In this document: piece by piece, positions 24,575 to 36,165 of the stretch
Position numbering within the stretch: position 1 is the stretch's first letter
Layout of the letters: each line of letters starts with the position of its first letter
Source of the DNA: Diospyros lotus
Lineage: Eukaryota; Streptophyta; Magnoliopsida; Ericales; Ebenaceae
Direction: 5' to 3'
Assembly: GCF_014633365.1 (NCBI RefSeq)
Contig: NC_068344.1
Span: forward strand, 16,631,669-16,695,668
Length of the DNA: 64,000 nucleotides
The notes under the pieces: model-generated
Seen by the model: only the letters and a program-made list of their open reading frames with translations
The model's database searches: none
Told to the model about the DNA's origin: nothing
Made by a program: the position numbers and the translations under genes

Positions 24575-24970
24575 GTGCTGCTCCCTCACGATGATCCTTT
24601 GGTTATCTCGGCCATCATTACTAAACACCCCATTGAAAGAATATTGGTGAATAACGACAGCTCTGTCAATCTGTTATACTGGAATTGCTTCGAAAATATG
24701 CATATTGCCCATGATCGACTAAAGACAGTCATTTCACCTCTATATAGCTTCACGGGAGAAGTGGTGCCAGTGGTCGGATCAGTCCAATTACCCATTACAC
24801 TCGGGGACTACCCCCAAGTGATCACCCGACAGGTTAATTTCATGGTAATTAAGACTTTTTCCCCTGCCTACAACATGATCCTGGGAGGTTCCCTCATTAA
24901 TGCTATGAGAGCCGTTATTTCCCTAGGGTATTTGCTGATGAAATTCCCCACGCCACAAGGGGTAGGCTAA
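24575..24970 (+). pseudogene. Tat aspartic protease, active site lost
   Basis: One open frame: ILVNNDSSVNLLYWNCF, GSVQLPITLGDYPQ, then PAYNMILGGSLINAMRAVIS. In related elements the active site reads V-D-N-G-S-S or similar. Here the Asp is Asn and the Gly is Asp, so the protease should be dead. Confidence 0.8.
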
Positions 24971-25279
24971 GTAAGAGGTAATCAGAAACATACCAGGGTA
25001 TGCTACAGGAGCTCTACAAAAGGCGCCAAGGGAAAGGAAAAAGCAATGACCAAAGAGACTTTAATGATCAATGAATAGACTCTTGAAGCCAACAAGCCTT
25101 AGCTAGTAGAAACGCTTGAAGCCATCCCTCTAAGCCTCGACGATAGTAATAGACAAGTACGTGTGGGGAGCCAATTGGAGGGTCAAGAGAAAGAGGAGGT
25201 CATCAGATGTCTACGGTCCTATGTGAACGTATTCGCTTGGACGCCCGCCGACATGTTTGGGATTAATCCATAAATCATA

Positions 25280-25975
25280 TCCCACCAATTGAATGTCCGT
25301 CTGGAGGCCCGGCCAGTCAAGCAGAAGAAAAGACACATCACCCCAGAGAGATTGAGGTACCTGGAAGGAAAAGTAGATAAACTCTTTGAGGCAAGATTTA
25401 TCAGGGAGGTCCAATACCTTGAATGGCTAGCAAATGTTGTCAGGGTACCTAAGGCCAATGGAAAATGGTGAGTATGTATCAATTTTACCAACCTAAACAA
25501 GGCTTGCCCAAAGGACCCCTACCCATTCCCTCAAATAGACAGATTGGTTGATGATACCTCCGTATATGCGATGTTGAGCTTCTTGGATGCCTTTTCGGGT
25601 TATCATTAGATCAGTATGTATCTGCCTGACGCTGAGAAAATGGCCTTCATTATAGAAAAGGGGATGTACTGCTACTAGGTGATGCCTTTTGGCTTAAAGA
25701 ATGTAGGGGTCACATATCAGAGAATGGTCAACAAGATATTCAAAGACCTACTTGGGGAGGTAATGAAAGCTTATGTGGATGAAATGATAATAAATAGCAA
25801 ACAGGGTGAGTCGCACGCCAGACAACTTGAAATTTTTTTTGATGGATTTAGAAAGAATAATATGCACTTGAATCAGGATAAGTGTGTGTTTGAGGTGAAG
25901 TCAGGAAAATTTCTGGGATACATGATTACTCACAGGGGGATACAGGCTAACCTGAAAAGGTGCAAGCAGTAATCG
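25280..25975 (+). pseudogene. Tat reverse transcriptase remnant
   Basis: Reads MNVRLEARPVKQKKRHITPE, LANVVRVPKANGKW, stop, CINFTNLNKACPKDPYPFPQ, then after further stops VMPFGLKNVGVTYQRMVNKI. The catalytic box reads AYVDEMIINS near 25770, so the second Asp of YVDD is Glu. FLGYMITHRGIQAN closes the domain before a frameshift. Confidence 0.88.
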
Positions 25976-26099
25976 ACATGCAGTCCCCCTCCTCCATAAA
26001 GGAGGTTCAGAGGTTGACAGGTCGTCTGACGGCATTGGGCAGATTTCTCTCGAAATATGCTGAATGCAGCCTCCTCTTCTTCAAGGCCTTAAAAGGGGG

Positions 26100-27010
26100 G
26101 TAGAAATTTAAAGTGGACTCCTGAGTGCGAGAAGGCCTTCCAAGAATTAAAAGAATACCTCAAGGAGATTCTGTTATTGACCCGACCAAAAATAGGAGAA
26201 AAGCTATGTCTATATTTGGGAGTCAGCTATCAGGCTGTAAGTGCAGTCCTCGTCAGGTAAGTTGGACAGATTGACAGCCCAGTCTATTATGTGAGCAAGG
26301 TATTGTAGGAAGCAGAGTCGCGATATCCTTACGCTGAAAGATAGCCCTAGCACTGGTGACGGTAGCGAGGAAATTAAGACCATATTTTCAAGCACACTTT
26401 GTAACAGTATTAACAGACCAACCATTGAGGCAAGTTCTGCTGAAGGCTGAATGCTCAAAGAGGCTAACCAAATGGGCTATTGAACTCAGCGAGCATGGTA
26501 TCAGTTTTGAACCTAGAAGGGCAATAAAGGGGCAAGCATTGGCAGACTTTATAGTGGAATGCACTCACTCACCAACAACAGAGGATGTTTGCAGGAAAGA
26601 ATGGATGTTATTTGTGGACAGAGCGTCTAATGCCAAAGGGAGTGGAGTGAGAGTGGTATTAATTTCTCTCGAGAAGGAAGTGTTGGAATACTCCCTACAC
26701 TTCACCTTCCCCAGCTCAAACAACGCAGCAGAATATGAGGCTTTATTGGCTGGGATAAAATTAGTAGGGAAATTGGAGGTGAAAATCCTGATAGCCCACA
26801 ACGATTCCCAGTTGATAGTGCAATAGTTCCAAGGAGCTTTCGAAGTAAGGGAGTCGGTCTTAGCCCGCTATTTGCAAAAGGTAAAAGAACTCGCCCACGT
26901 GTTTGAGCACTTCGAACTTATTCAGATCAATAAGTCCTTCAACCAACATGCTAATGCGCTGTCCAAGTTGGCCTCCGCAAGAGACACCTCGAGCCAGTTG
27001 ATTCACATAG
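26100..27010 (+). pseudogene. Tat RNase H plus second (archaeal-type) RNase H
   Basis: The first RNase H is degraded (AFQELKEYLKEILLL, SPVYYVSKVL). A second RNase H follows from about 26598: WMLFVDRASNAKGSGVRVVL, SNNAAEYEALLAGIKL, then IAHNDSQLIVQ. Its acidic residues in the VD, AEYEA and NDSQL motifs are retained. The tandem arrangement is the diagnostic trait of the Tat lineage. Confidence 0.85.
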
Positions 27011-27179
27011 AGGTCTTGCAATGACCAAGTGTAGAGGAAAATGAAAGGGATGTGCACTGCATCGTCGTGGTTGATAACTAGAAGACGCCTATGCTAAAGT
27101 ACGTACTTAATCAAGAGCTTCCAACAGCGCATTCGGAGGCCAAGAGGCTAAAGACCAGTGCGGCTCGCTTTACAGTTAT

Positions 27180-28411
27180 CGGCTAGGAGCTATACAAGAG
27201 GGGGTATTCCGTGCCTTTGCTCAAATGTTTTGGGCCCCTAGAGGCAAAGCAAGATCTGGAAGAAGTGCATGAAGGGGACTACGAAGAACATCTCGAGATG
27301 AGAGCATTGGCTAGAAAGATCCTACGGGTCGGTTTCTTTTAGCCCAATTTGAGACATAACGCAGCTCGAAAAGTGTGAACATGTGACATGTGCCAAAAAC
27401 ACGCCCCTTTGATAGCATGACCCCCTTTGTCAATCCAGCCGATATTCCAACCATCACCATTTACACAGTGGGGGTTAGACATTTCGGGTTCATTTCCAAT
27501 AACGTCAGCACAGAGAAAATTCTTGTTGGTGGCCACTGACTACTTTACAAAGTGAGTTGAAGCAGAACCTTTAGCTACTATAACTGAGAAGAAGGTAGAA
27601 GGAATGGTTCGGAAAGATATAATTTGTCGCTTTTGCATTCCCCATATACTCAACACAGATCATGGAACATAGTTCGACTCAGACGCATTCAGAGCTTTTT
27701 GTCAAAGATGGGGAATTAGTTTGAGAATGGTATCCATAGCGTACACCCAAGCTAATGGGCAGGCAAAAACAAGAAATAAAACCATTTTACACAGGTTGAA
27801 GACCCGGTTAGAAAAGGCCAAAGGAAGATGGGCCGATGAACTTTCTAGCATTTTATGGGCTTATCGCATGACCAGTCATGTATCTACAGGAGAAACACTT
27901 TTAAGTTTGGTGTATGGGACAGATGCTTTTATTCCGGTGGAAATAGACCTCATCTCGCCCTGGGTCATGGCTTTCAATGAAGAGAGGAATTCAGATTGTT
28001 TGAGAGAGAACCTGGACCTATTAGATGCGTTGAGAAAGAAGGCAGCTGGTAGCGTATCAGAGAAGGATCGTTGACTACTACAATGCGAAGGTCCACTCTC
28101 GAATGTTTCAGGAGGGAGATTTGGTGCTCAGGAAGACAGCAATTACGAATGCCCTTAGGGAAAAAGGGAAGCTTAAACCGAATTGGGAAGGGCCCTATAG
28201 GAAACAAAGGATGCTGGGGCCCAACACTTGCATATTGCAAACATTGCAAGGGCAGATGATGGGCAAAACTTGGAATACTATGCACCTCAAAAGGTACTTC
28301 CTCACTTCGTCGATCGAGGTTGGCCATGAAAGATCCGAAGCACAAGACATGGAGATGCATTCGTTGCAGGAGGCACTACCTGAATCCCTTGGGAGCCGGA
28401 ATTCCTTTTAA
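27180..28411 (+). pseudogene. Tat integrase remnant
   Basis: The zinc-binding head is degraded (near 27350, CDMCQKHAP). The core has GLDISGSFP (first Asp kept) and NTDHGT (second Asp kept). The third position reads QANGQAKTRNKT near 27750, where related elements have GQAE: the catalytic Glu is Lys. A C-terminal segment follows (ADELSSILWAYRMTSH, SLVYGTDAFIPVEI), and a final frame at 28103-28411 reads FQEGDLVLRK and LKPNWEGPYR. Confidence 0.88.
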
Positions 28412-28599
28412 TTTTTCTATGTAATAATTCCCCATGAATAAAAGAATACACCCCATGTATTCCCGTGGAGTAGGCAAAACTATAAGCCGAACCACGTAAA
28501 ATCCCTTGTGTCTTGAGCATTCGCATAACGATAAAATATGATACAAGTACGACCACTCAGAAATGGTCCTCAAAGAGGTCGAGGTCGCTCGACGGTAAT

Positions 28600-29400
28600 C
28601 GGACACATATGATCGCGGGTCGGATCAGGATCATCGGATGCTCTGACGCCTATGCCCGCAGACTCACCTAGATCCCTCGATTGAGTCCGGTGCTATGCCC
28701 CTAAGCTAGACCTGACTCCTTAGTTGACCTGGTGCCTAGGTCTCCCGGCAAACTCAGATGCTTGGAAAGAATCCTAAACCAGACCGTCAGTTGAGCCTAG
28801 ATTCACCGAGGAGAGATAGACTCAAGAAGGGGACTGGAGGCTATGGAGCTGGCATACGGAAAGACGAGAAATGCTTCGTCGCATAAGGCTTAAGTCACCC
28901 AGTTGGGATCTGGTGCCTATGACCTAAGACTAACTCGGGATCATCGAATGCTCTGACACCTATGCCCGTAGACTCACCTAGATCCCTCTATTGAGTCTGG
29001 TGTTATGCCCTTAAGCTGGATCTGACTCCTTGGTTGATCTGGGGCCTAGGTCTCCCGAAAAACTCGGACGCCCGAACTGGATCGCTGGCCAAACCCAGAT
29101 CCCCTGAGGTAAACTGGACCTAAAAAACGGTGGGCGAGAAAGTGAAAGACAGCATTCTACCTTCGGGGGTTTGATCGCCTCGCTCTAATCTAGCACCTAT
29201 GACCATAGACCAGCTCAGGATCATCGGATGCTCCGACGCTTATGCCCGTAGACTCACCTAGATCCCTCGATTGAGTTTGGTGCTATGCCCCTGAGCTAGA
29301 ACTGACTCCTTGGTTGACCTGGCGCCTAGGTCTCCCGGCAAACTCGAACGCCCGGGGTGAATAGGTTGGATCTTTGGCCCGATCTAGATTTCTTGTGGTA
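28600..29400 (+). repeat. Tandem repeat zone, about 280-310 bp units
   Basis: Three units beginning near tcatcggatgctctgacgcc at 28631, 28941 and 29221, giving spacings of 310 and 280 bp. Each holds cctatgcccg-agactcacc, a ctgactcct-ggttgacctgg block and a cctaggtctcccg block. Tandem repeats downstream of pol are common in Tat elements. Confidence 0.85.
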
Positions 29401-29917
29401 GACAAATCTGAAGGAAAAATAACAAACACCATTGAAGGTGTTCCCCCTTAAAAACCACACATGCCTACCCCAGAAATGATAAGGCAATTCGCAATTTTGA
29501 CCAAAGATGTGAGCTCGATGAATGTTGCATGAGTCTTGTGATCACGCCAATGATGCGAGGCCCATCTTGAGTTTTCTATGGCTAAAGAGCATTGAGTAGA
29601 AAATGCATACATAAACAGATAAAAAATTAAACCGCTAAGATTAATAAATAAAAACTTGAAGGGGTATGAACGCAAATTGCATAACTAACGAGCAAATGAT
29701 AAAAGTAGAGTAGAATTACATGGCAACGCAAATGAGGCAATTACATGAGGCACATTGGAACGGCCGTAGCAACTCCGTCCATCCAAAAGTGACAAAATAA
29801 AATGCAACAACCAAAGGAATATGTTAGGAATTCCAAAGAAAATGCTTTGAGATGAAACTATTAAAACGATCGTTCCTTACAGCCTAGCTAAAACCAATAT
29901 AAATCATAAAGTCTATG
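29401..29917 (+). other. Tat internal non-coding spacer
   Basis: Between the tandem repeats and the end of the antisense ORF. No domain is seen. It would be the 3' untranslated part of an antisense transcript. Confidence 0.4.
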
Positions 29918-32900
29918 CTAATCTTTGGTTGAGGGAAGATCTGCATGACCCGAGCCCTCTCTAGGGAGCAGACTCTGAGAAGCGTCAGTGGCAAGGTTCA
30001 TCTTTGGGCCCCTCTCAATCATCTGAACGGTGCTAGTCATGCTGACACCAACTTCACCCTCCTCAAACTCAAAAGCATAAGGGCCCCACGAACCCTCCAG
30101 GTTACTGCGGTCATCCTCCAAAGCCTGTCGTATGCATTCCTCGAGCCTTGGATCATTCGGCTTGTACTTTCTCCAATTGGGAGGGGTTTTGGCGGACATA
30201 GCATTGTTAGAAGTTACCTCTAAGAAAGAGTCTCCTAAGCGTCTGGACTCTAAGAAGTTGCGATAGAGGTAAAAGCAAAACTTTGAGAAGCAGGTGGCGT
30301 AATTATCCTTGTGGCGGAAATAATCCCTTGAAAGGCAGTATTGTTTCATGGCATCTCTTGTCACCTCTTCAATCTCTCGCTGCCTATTCTCTCGCATTTT
30401 ATCCATCTCTAGCCGAGCACAGGCGGCCGTTTGGAGCGATGTGGCTACTTGTTCCTCGGCGCAGGCCAAGTCACCCTTTAAGCGCGACATCTCCCATCGG
30501 GCCTCCACTAGGGAAGATGCCTTCTCTTTGTAAGCCCGGTTCTGAGCCTCTAGCTTTTCCTTCCATTTGTGGGCATTATCCTCGGCCGCTTAATGACTAA
30601 TGGAGAGATCCTAAAGTTGAGCCTGAAGACTGACCTTGCCTGACTCTAGATGGTGGATTGACATGTTCAAGACCTACTCGTCCTCTTTCCACCGAAAAGA
30701 CTTCTGCGTCAAATCATAAATTTGCTCCTCCTGGCGGGCCAAGCGTGCATGATTCATGGCATTGGTCACTACTGCGCCTTGTTCACCCTATGAGAGAAGA
30801 GCATGAGAAGGTCAATGAGAGAAAAATGAGAAGGTTAGTAAGAAAAAAGAAAATAAGGAAAGAGGTAGGAAAACTTATGATCGCAAGGTAACATTTAAAC
30901 TCATCCATGTCTTCTAGAGAATTGCGAAAGTACTGACTTTCGTTGCTAGGAAGGATTGAGGAATAGAGAAGGCCAGCACCAGCCCCAAGCATATCTACGG
31001 TGTCCGTGTCTAGCACCCCGGGTTTCATGTCGAAACGTTCCCCGCAGACCCAGTAATTGTCGTCTAACTGTACTACCCTCTGATGGGGAACAGGTAACGC
31101 GGGCAAAATTGGGGCCAACCCTCTAGCAGCGGCCCCCTACTCCATGCGTAAAGTACGACGGTCGCCCCATTGAGAGTTGATCACAACATGACGATATAAT
31201 CCCCTGCCACTTGACTGAACTGCTTCAACGACAGCCTGATCATAGCGGGAGGTAGCCTCACCCTTTAGAACACCGTGGAAGTTCGAACCTGTGTCGTGTC
31301 TTCCTGACTCATGAGGTACAGGGTGAGGGGCCCTGCTCATAGCCGCTGATGAGTCCACCTTGAATGAAAAATGGAGCACGTGGTCAGTTCCAGATGTTGT
31401 AGGGAAGTCGACGAAAGGCTCTCCTGACAGGTCATGAGGATTTAGATCATCGGTAGGCTGAAAGGTCATAGGGTCCACCTCACCCTCATGGCGGTGACTC
31501 ATTTTCTTCCTCTGACGGTGGTGGCGCGGAGGAGCCAAGGTCTCTGCCACACCCTCACCTAAATTGACATTCTTAGCATCAAGACAAGGGGTCTTATCTT
31601 AGGGGTTGAGAGGGGGTAGTACCTCAGCCGGGGTAGCTCCAGGGGTGACCTTTTAATGAGTAGACCTCATTAAGTGATGCATGGCTGCAAGAAAAAGACA
31701 CGATGCGGTTAGATACCAGAAAATCAATTGAATGCAAAAATTCAAGCATAGCAAGGCTAGCTAAAAGATGAAGGGTTACAAGTAGCTAGGGGGACCACAC
31801 CCTCAGGAAAAGGCTGCTCCTGGTGAGGGATATCCCCTCCTCTTTCCATAACAGCAGGCATTGGCTTAATTGGGGGGTCTGGACATAGTGCCCCAAGCAC
31901 CCCACAACGAGATGATTTTCCACGCTTCGAGATCTAGCCCACCTTTATTAATCTGTCCACGGTCAAGAGGTCAAGGAGATGTTTGGACCACCCCGAGTAA
32001 TAACACGATGGCTATCCTCGTATCGTTCCTTGAGATCGGAAATGGACGCACTCAATCTCGGTTTTCCTACTTTTGTGGGGTCAGTGCGCCACTCGCCCGG
32101 TGCGTTCCACACACCATTGGGAGGTTTGACCCAAAACCACTGGGAGCCGAACGAAGCCTCTCGAGGAGGGGAGTCATAAAAGAGACGGTCCTCTCAGGTC
32201 CATTGTAGGGTGTACATATGGTAACGTTCCTTAACTATGAAAGTAAAGCAAGATCGCTACGGGGTAAGCAGCGTAGTTCAAAAATTTTGAACCTTACCCC
32301 GATCCCGGCGATTGGATCAACGTCGAAATCAAACAATCACATACATAATAAAATAAATCTAACCTTTAGATTTTGAGTCGTTTGCGGATTTGAGCCATCC
32401 AAGTGTCCGGCCTTTAACTTGTGATACGCGGCGCGCGTTAGTTGGCGAGGAGAGCGGAATGTGAGTACTAGCTCCTTCTCCTAACAAGGCTTATGAATGG
32501 ACGGGAAAAGAATCGATTTTCAACTCTTGAAAACCAACAAAATAAAAGTGGCTTAATTTGGGCATCCCATAAAGGGCTATATATAGGGAGGCAACCTCCT
32601 AGGGTTTTCCCAAACCCTAGGGAACATGGATTGGGCTAGCCCATTAATCCTAGTCCAACTAGAAATTAAAGTGGCCCAAATTCATTTATAAATATGTGGC
32701 CCAAATCTAATCCAACCCCAAATAATTAATATTTAATATTTGGCCCAAATCTTATTTAGCCCAAATATTTAATTTAATTTAATTTAATATTTGGCCCAAA
32801 TACTTTATTTAGCCCAAGTATTAAATTAAGCCCAAATTATTAAATTAGAAACTTCTTTCTAATTTAATCATTAAGTTAGAAACTACTTTCTAATTTAATC

Positions 32901-34300
32901 AATTGCTATTTTAGGAAACTTTTTTTTTTATGACGACCCCTCGTCATATCGACGTCATTACGTCTGTTTGTTCTTTTCCCGTGAGAACCTACGACGGCAC
33001 AACTTCTTACCGAAGTGTCTCACTTAACCATACGTCCGCTTTCCTGGTTTAAGCCAGGGACCGTGCCTATTGCGTATGACTCATTAGGCTCCTGAATATG
33101 TTGGCAATGTGTCGGTACGAACACATAAGACAAGATTGGCCTCTAGCAAGGCATCATGCCTACCCAATTATTCAGAAGGATTCGTAATCTGCAAATAACC
33201 TTTCACAAGCATGGTTACCGTGTAATTCGATCATCTCGTCAATGTATCCTATGTGATCTCAAGTTGGCAATGTGTTGCTTGATTATGATCACATAAGTCT
33301 TTCTTTGGTTATCCGGATATCTGCACTTAATAGAAAGTGAATCAATAACTCCTTATTGATCCTTTCACCATGGCCATGGATTTAAAGTGAATATCCACCG
33401 AAGGCGCCTTAGATACATCATCCTCTATCAAGGGATAGACGAGTCCCTTCTTGGTTACGCACCCATCTCCATAAGCCTCAAGATATACCCAACGATCGCC
33501 CACATGCAGCCTTTATCTAGGCCCATCGAAACGATGTCAAAGCATATCGGTCTTCTTATGAGATGACCGTGACAACCTCAGGTCCAAGGATTAGTTACAC
33601 CCATCTCGTATGAGAATACCATCAACATATAACCAAAATGGATTCTCATGGTGAGTCATGTCCAGTGACACGTTCTCCAACATTGGTCACCTATGTACTT
33701 GTCTAGGCATCCCCATGCCTATGGGTGTGAGTCCCCATTGCTATCACATAGCAAAAACATAGCACATACAAGTCTTACCGCAATTGTCAATGTCCATTCT
33801 TAACATTGCTACGACTTGGGACATTTAATGATGTCAAGAAACTGTGATGCATCATCTCACATCTTTATAGATTAATCACAGTATACATCATATGGACTTC
33901 TATCTAGTTTCATCCGATCATTACATTAATAACAAGAAACTAATAGAACGACTTCTTATAGAATTAAATAACTCTTTATTCAATATGAAATATGATTATA
34001 AATGTCAGTGTACAATTTGCCCAATTTGATTGGGTCTAGAGCACCTACACTAACAAACTAGACGTAAGTGGAAGAGACAATAAAGAAAGTCGACGGTAAG
34101 GTCTATGTCGTTTTCGCGACAAATGACGAAAAAGCCAACGAACTAAGCCCAGCCGATGGGATGTAATTGGCCTGGAGCTAGACCACTAAGACGAAGAAAC
34201 TTAAGACCAAAGTTATGGAGAGAGAGGTGGAAACCTAGGCGAAAACTGGCCTCATGGATGCTCATCCACCCCTTTTCCACACCCACAGCATAATTTTCTT
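29918..34300 (-). pseudogene. Antisense ORF of the Tat element (gypsy-type transposon protein family), split by a solo LTR
   Basis: The minus strand first reads, near 34300-34056, SFRLGFHLSLHNFGLKFLRL, GLAPGQLHPIGWA, stop, and CRENDIDLTVDF. From memory this matches the N-terminal domain of plant proteins annotated as putative gypsy type transposon (Transposase_28, PF04195). A solo LTR (32238-34055) interrupts the frame. It resumes at about 32237 and continues through 31550-30783 (DDNYWVCGERFDMKPG). The last piece, 30508-29918, is an intact 196-residue coiled-coil-like segment with MSRLKGDLACAEEQ and YFRHKDNYATCFSKFCFYLY. Without the LTR it spans about 2.5 kb. It has several stops. Its role in living relatives is not established. 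Confidence 0.7.
32238..34055 (-). mobile_element. Solo LTR of the 12085-21311 copia family
   Basis: 1818 bp, the inverse of the 12085-13945 LTR: tgaaagtaaagcaagatc at the left end, gcacctacactaaca at the right. It is flanked by a perfect 5-bp target duplication, aacta (32233-32237 and 34056-34060). No internal sequence remains, so it arose by LTR-LTR recombination after insertion into the Tat antisense ORF. Confidence 0.95.
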
Positions 34301-34309
34301 TGGGACGAG

Positions 34310-36165
34310 GAAGTTGTTGTTGCTAAAATACAACAATTAAAATTTATGAGGTGGAAATGCTGGAGCAGCAGTAGAGCGAAGCGAACAGCTGGAAGGTGTC
34401 TGCTTGTGGAAGTGTGTGTCAGGTAGCTCATGTCTTTGATTATCTGGCTGAGTTCTGGAATAAGCTCTCGAGGGTGTTTTTGGTAGTTGGTTAATTCATC
34501 TGGGAGTAGCCTCTTGTGTGTTCGAGGCATAACTGCACTCACAAGAACAAGTTAAAAGGCACACGGGGATTCCTCACCCCCGTATGCCCTCCGATGCTTA
34601 AGTCAGTACAAAAAAAAAAATAATGTAATAAATAAAAGAGATGATTAACAAATATTAATGTCTACCTTTCTTTGACAAGAGAGGGTCTAATCATGTCACG
34701 AGCACTCGGGTGGGCTTAAGAGGAATCCCCCCAGAGGGCTGAACTGCCTAGGGAGTCCTCTAAGAGAAGGTGGGCCTCATGGCAAGCTGCTAGAGCAAAT
34801 TCTTGGCCTTTAAGGGGCCTAGCCAGACGAAGCTCCAGGTTGACAGGATACTTCTAGATGTTGTCTATTACTCTAAATTTGACAAACCTTCGAGATGAGA
34901 TCCCGATTGTGCAAGGTAAGGATTAATTCCTTCGAGAGGAGTCGCAATGTGGTTAATTAACTCTTCCCTACTTAACTTAATTAATTGCTCGCACCATATA
35001 TAATTAATCAATTATACTCATATATATATATATATTAAATATGGAATGTAATTGAATATACTAATGGTAGGCCTGTTATATGTGAGTATATGTATAAAGC
35101 CATGGGGCACTTGGGGGAATTGGAGAGCATGCACGTGAAGGCCATTTTACTAAGGCAGGCTTTAGTAAGATTAATGGAGACATGTGGCTTGCAAAGGGAT
35201 CTGTTGGCCATCATATAAAATAATATGCAATCTCATTTGCAATAGTGCGTGGCTATCATCATATAATATATTAAGCAATCCCAATTGAGGATGTATATTA
35301 TATTGGTATATGTATATTATATGTATATTTTGGTTGAATTGCAATTAGGTATTGGGAAGATGGTGGTAATGTCCGTGACTGGCAAAAGGGACCCATGGTG
35401 CACTAAACATTTGAGAAAATGGTTGCATGGAGAAGGGTTCTAGAAGAGGCGATGGCAGACAAGGCCTACGTCTTTATGGTAGAAGGGATGGCATGAAGCA
35501 CACACGGCCTGGTAGGAGGAAGCTTGGCACGGCAAGAGAGGGGCAGCACTTTATTGTTTGCAAGAAGGGGTTGGCTCACGCGACCATAGGAGGAAACAAA
35601 AAGCTTGTGAGGCTGTCATGGGGAAAATAACATGCACGAAGAAGACGATGGCTGGAAACAACAAGGACAAAAGGACACACTAGCTTCATGAAGCTTGTGG
35701 CGAGGCTTTGCGGGAACAAAAGCATCCTGCCGTTGCCGAGAGAAGGAAAAGAGTGTCGAGAGGGAGGGCCTTGCTGAGAGTAATTGCCGCAAGACCCCTT
35801 GCGTTACTGCCTTACTGAGAAGAATTACCGCAAGTATATGTTGCTACAAGGAATGTGTCGTCGTAAGGAAGATCCCATGTTGCCGCAAGGAAGTGTATTG
35901 TGTTGCCACAAGGAAAATGTTGTCGCAAGAAGGGCTGCTGCAAGAAATGTCATAAGAAGGATATGCCGCAAGCATAACGCGAAGGGATGCCACAAGGATA
36001 TGCCGTAGGGCACCGTTGTGCCGCGAGGATGTGCCACAAGCTCCCATTGCGCTGCAAGGAGCCTACGGGAAGAAGAAGGGTTGTGGCAGGTTGCCGCAAG
36101 ACACCATTTTGCCGCAAGGATGTTGCAGCGAGGAGATAGAAAATAAACTTTGGAACCGTGTCAAA
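34310..36165 (-). repeat. LTR-like module ahead of the antisense ORF
   Basis: On the minus strand it ends ttgttgtattttagcaacaaca, nearly the same as the end of the Tat 3' LTR (ttgttgtattttggaaacaaca). It also carries a gacttaagcatcggagggca motif (about 34598) matching the Tat LTR. The antisense ORF begins within about 60 bp. The distal start (tgacacggttcc near 36164) is a guess. Open frames within are not supported as genes. Confidence 0.5.
35770..36130 (+). repeat. Degenerate TGCCGCAAGG array
   Basis: At least a dozen variants of tgccgcaaga/tgccgcaagg/tgccacaagg within about 360 bp, irregularly spaced. The array lies in what would be the U3 part of the LTR-like module. Overlapping short frames are by-products of the repeat. 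Confidence 0.8.

Noticed and set aside
30658..30891. Plus-strand frame in the Tat element
   Set aside because: It is the shadow of the antisense ORF on the minus strand, which has family-like sequence and continues on both sides.
32303..32345. Perfect inverted copy of the LTR near 13860 as a sign of a hairpin gene
   Set aside because: The aacta duplication shows an ordinary solo LTR insertion in the opposite orientation.
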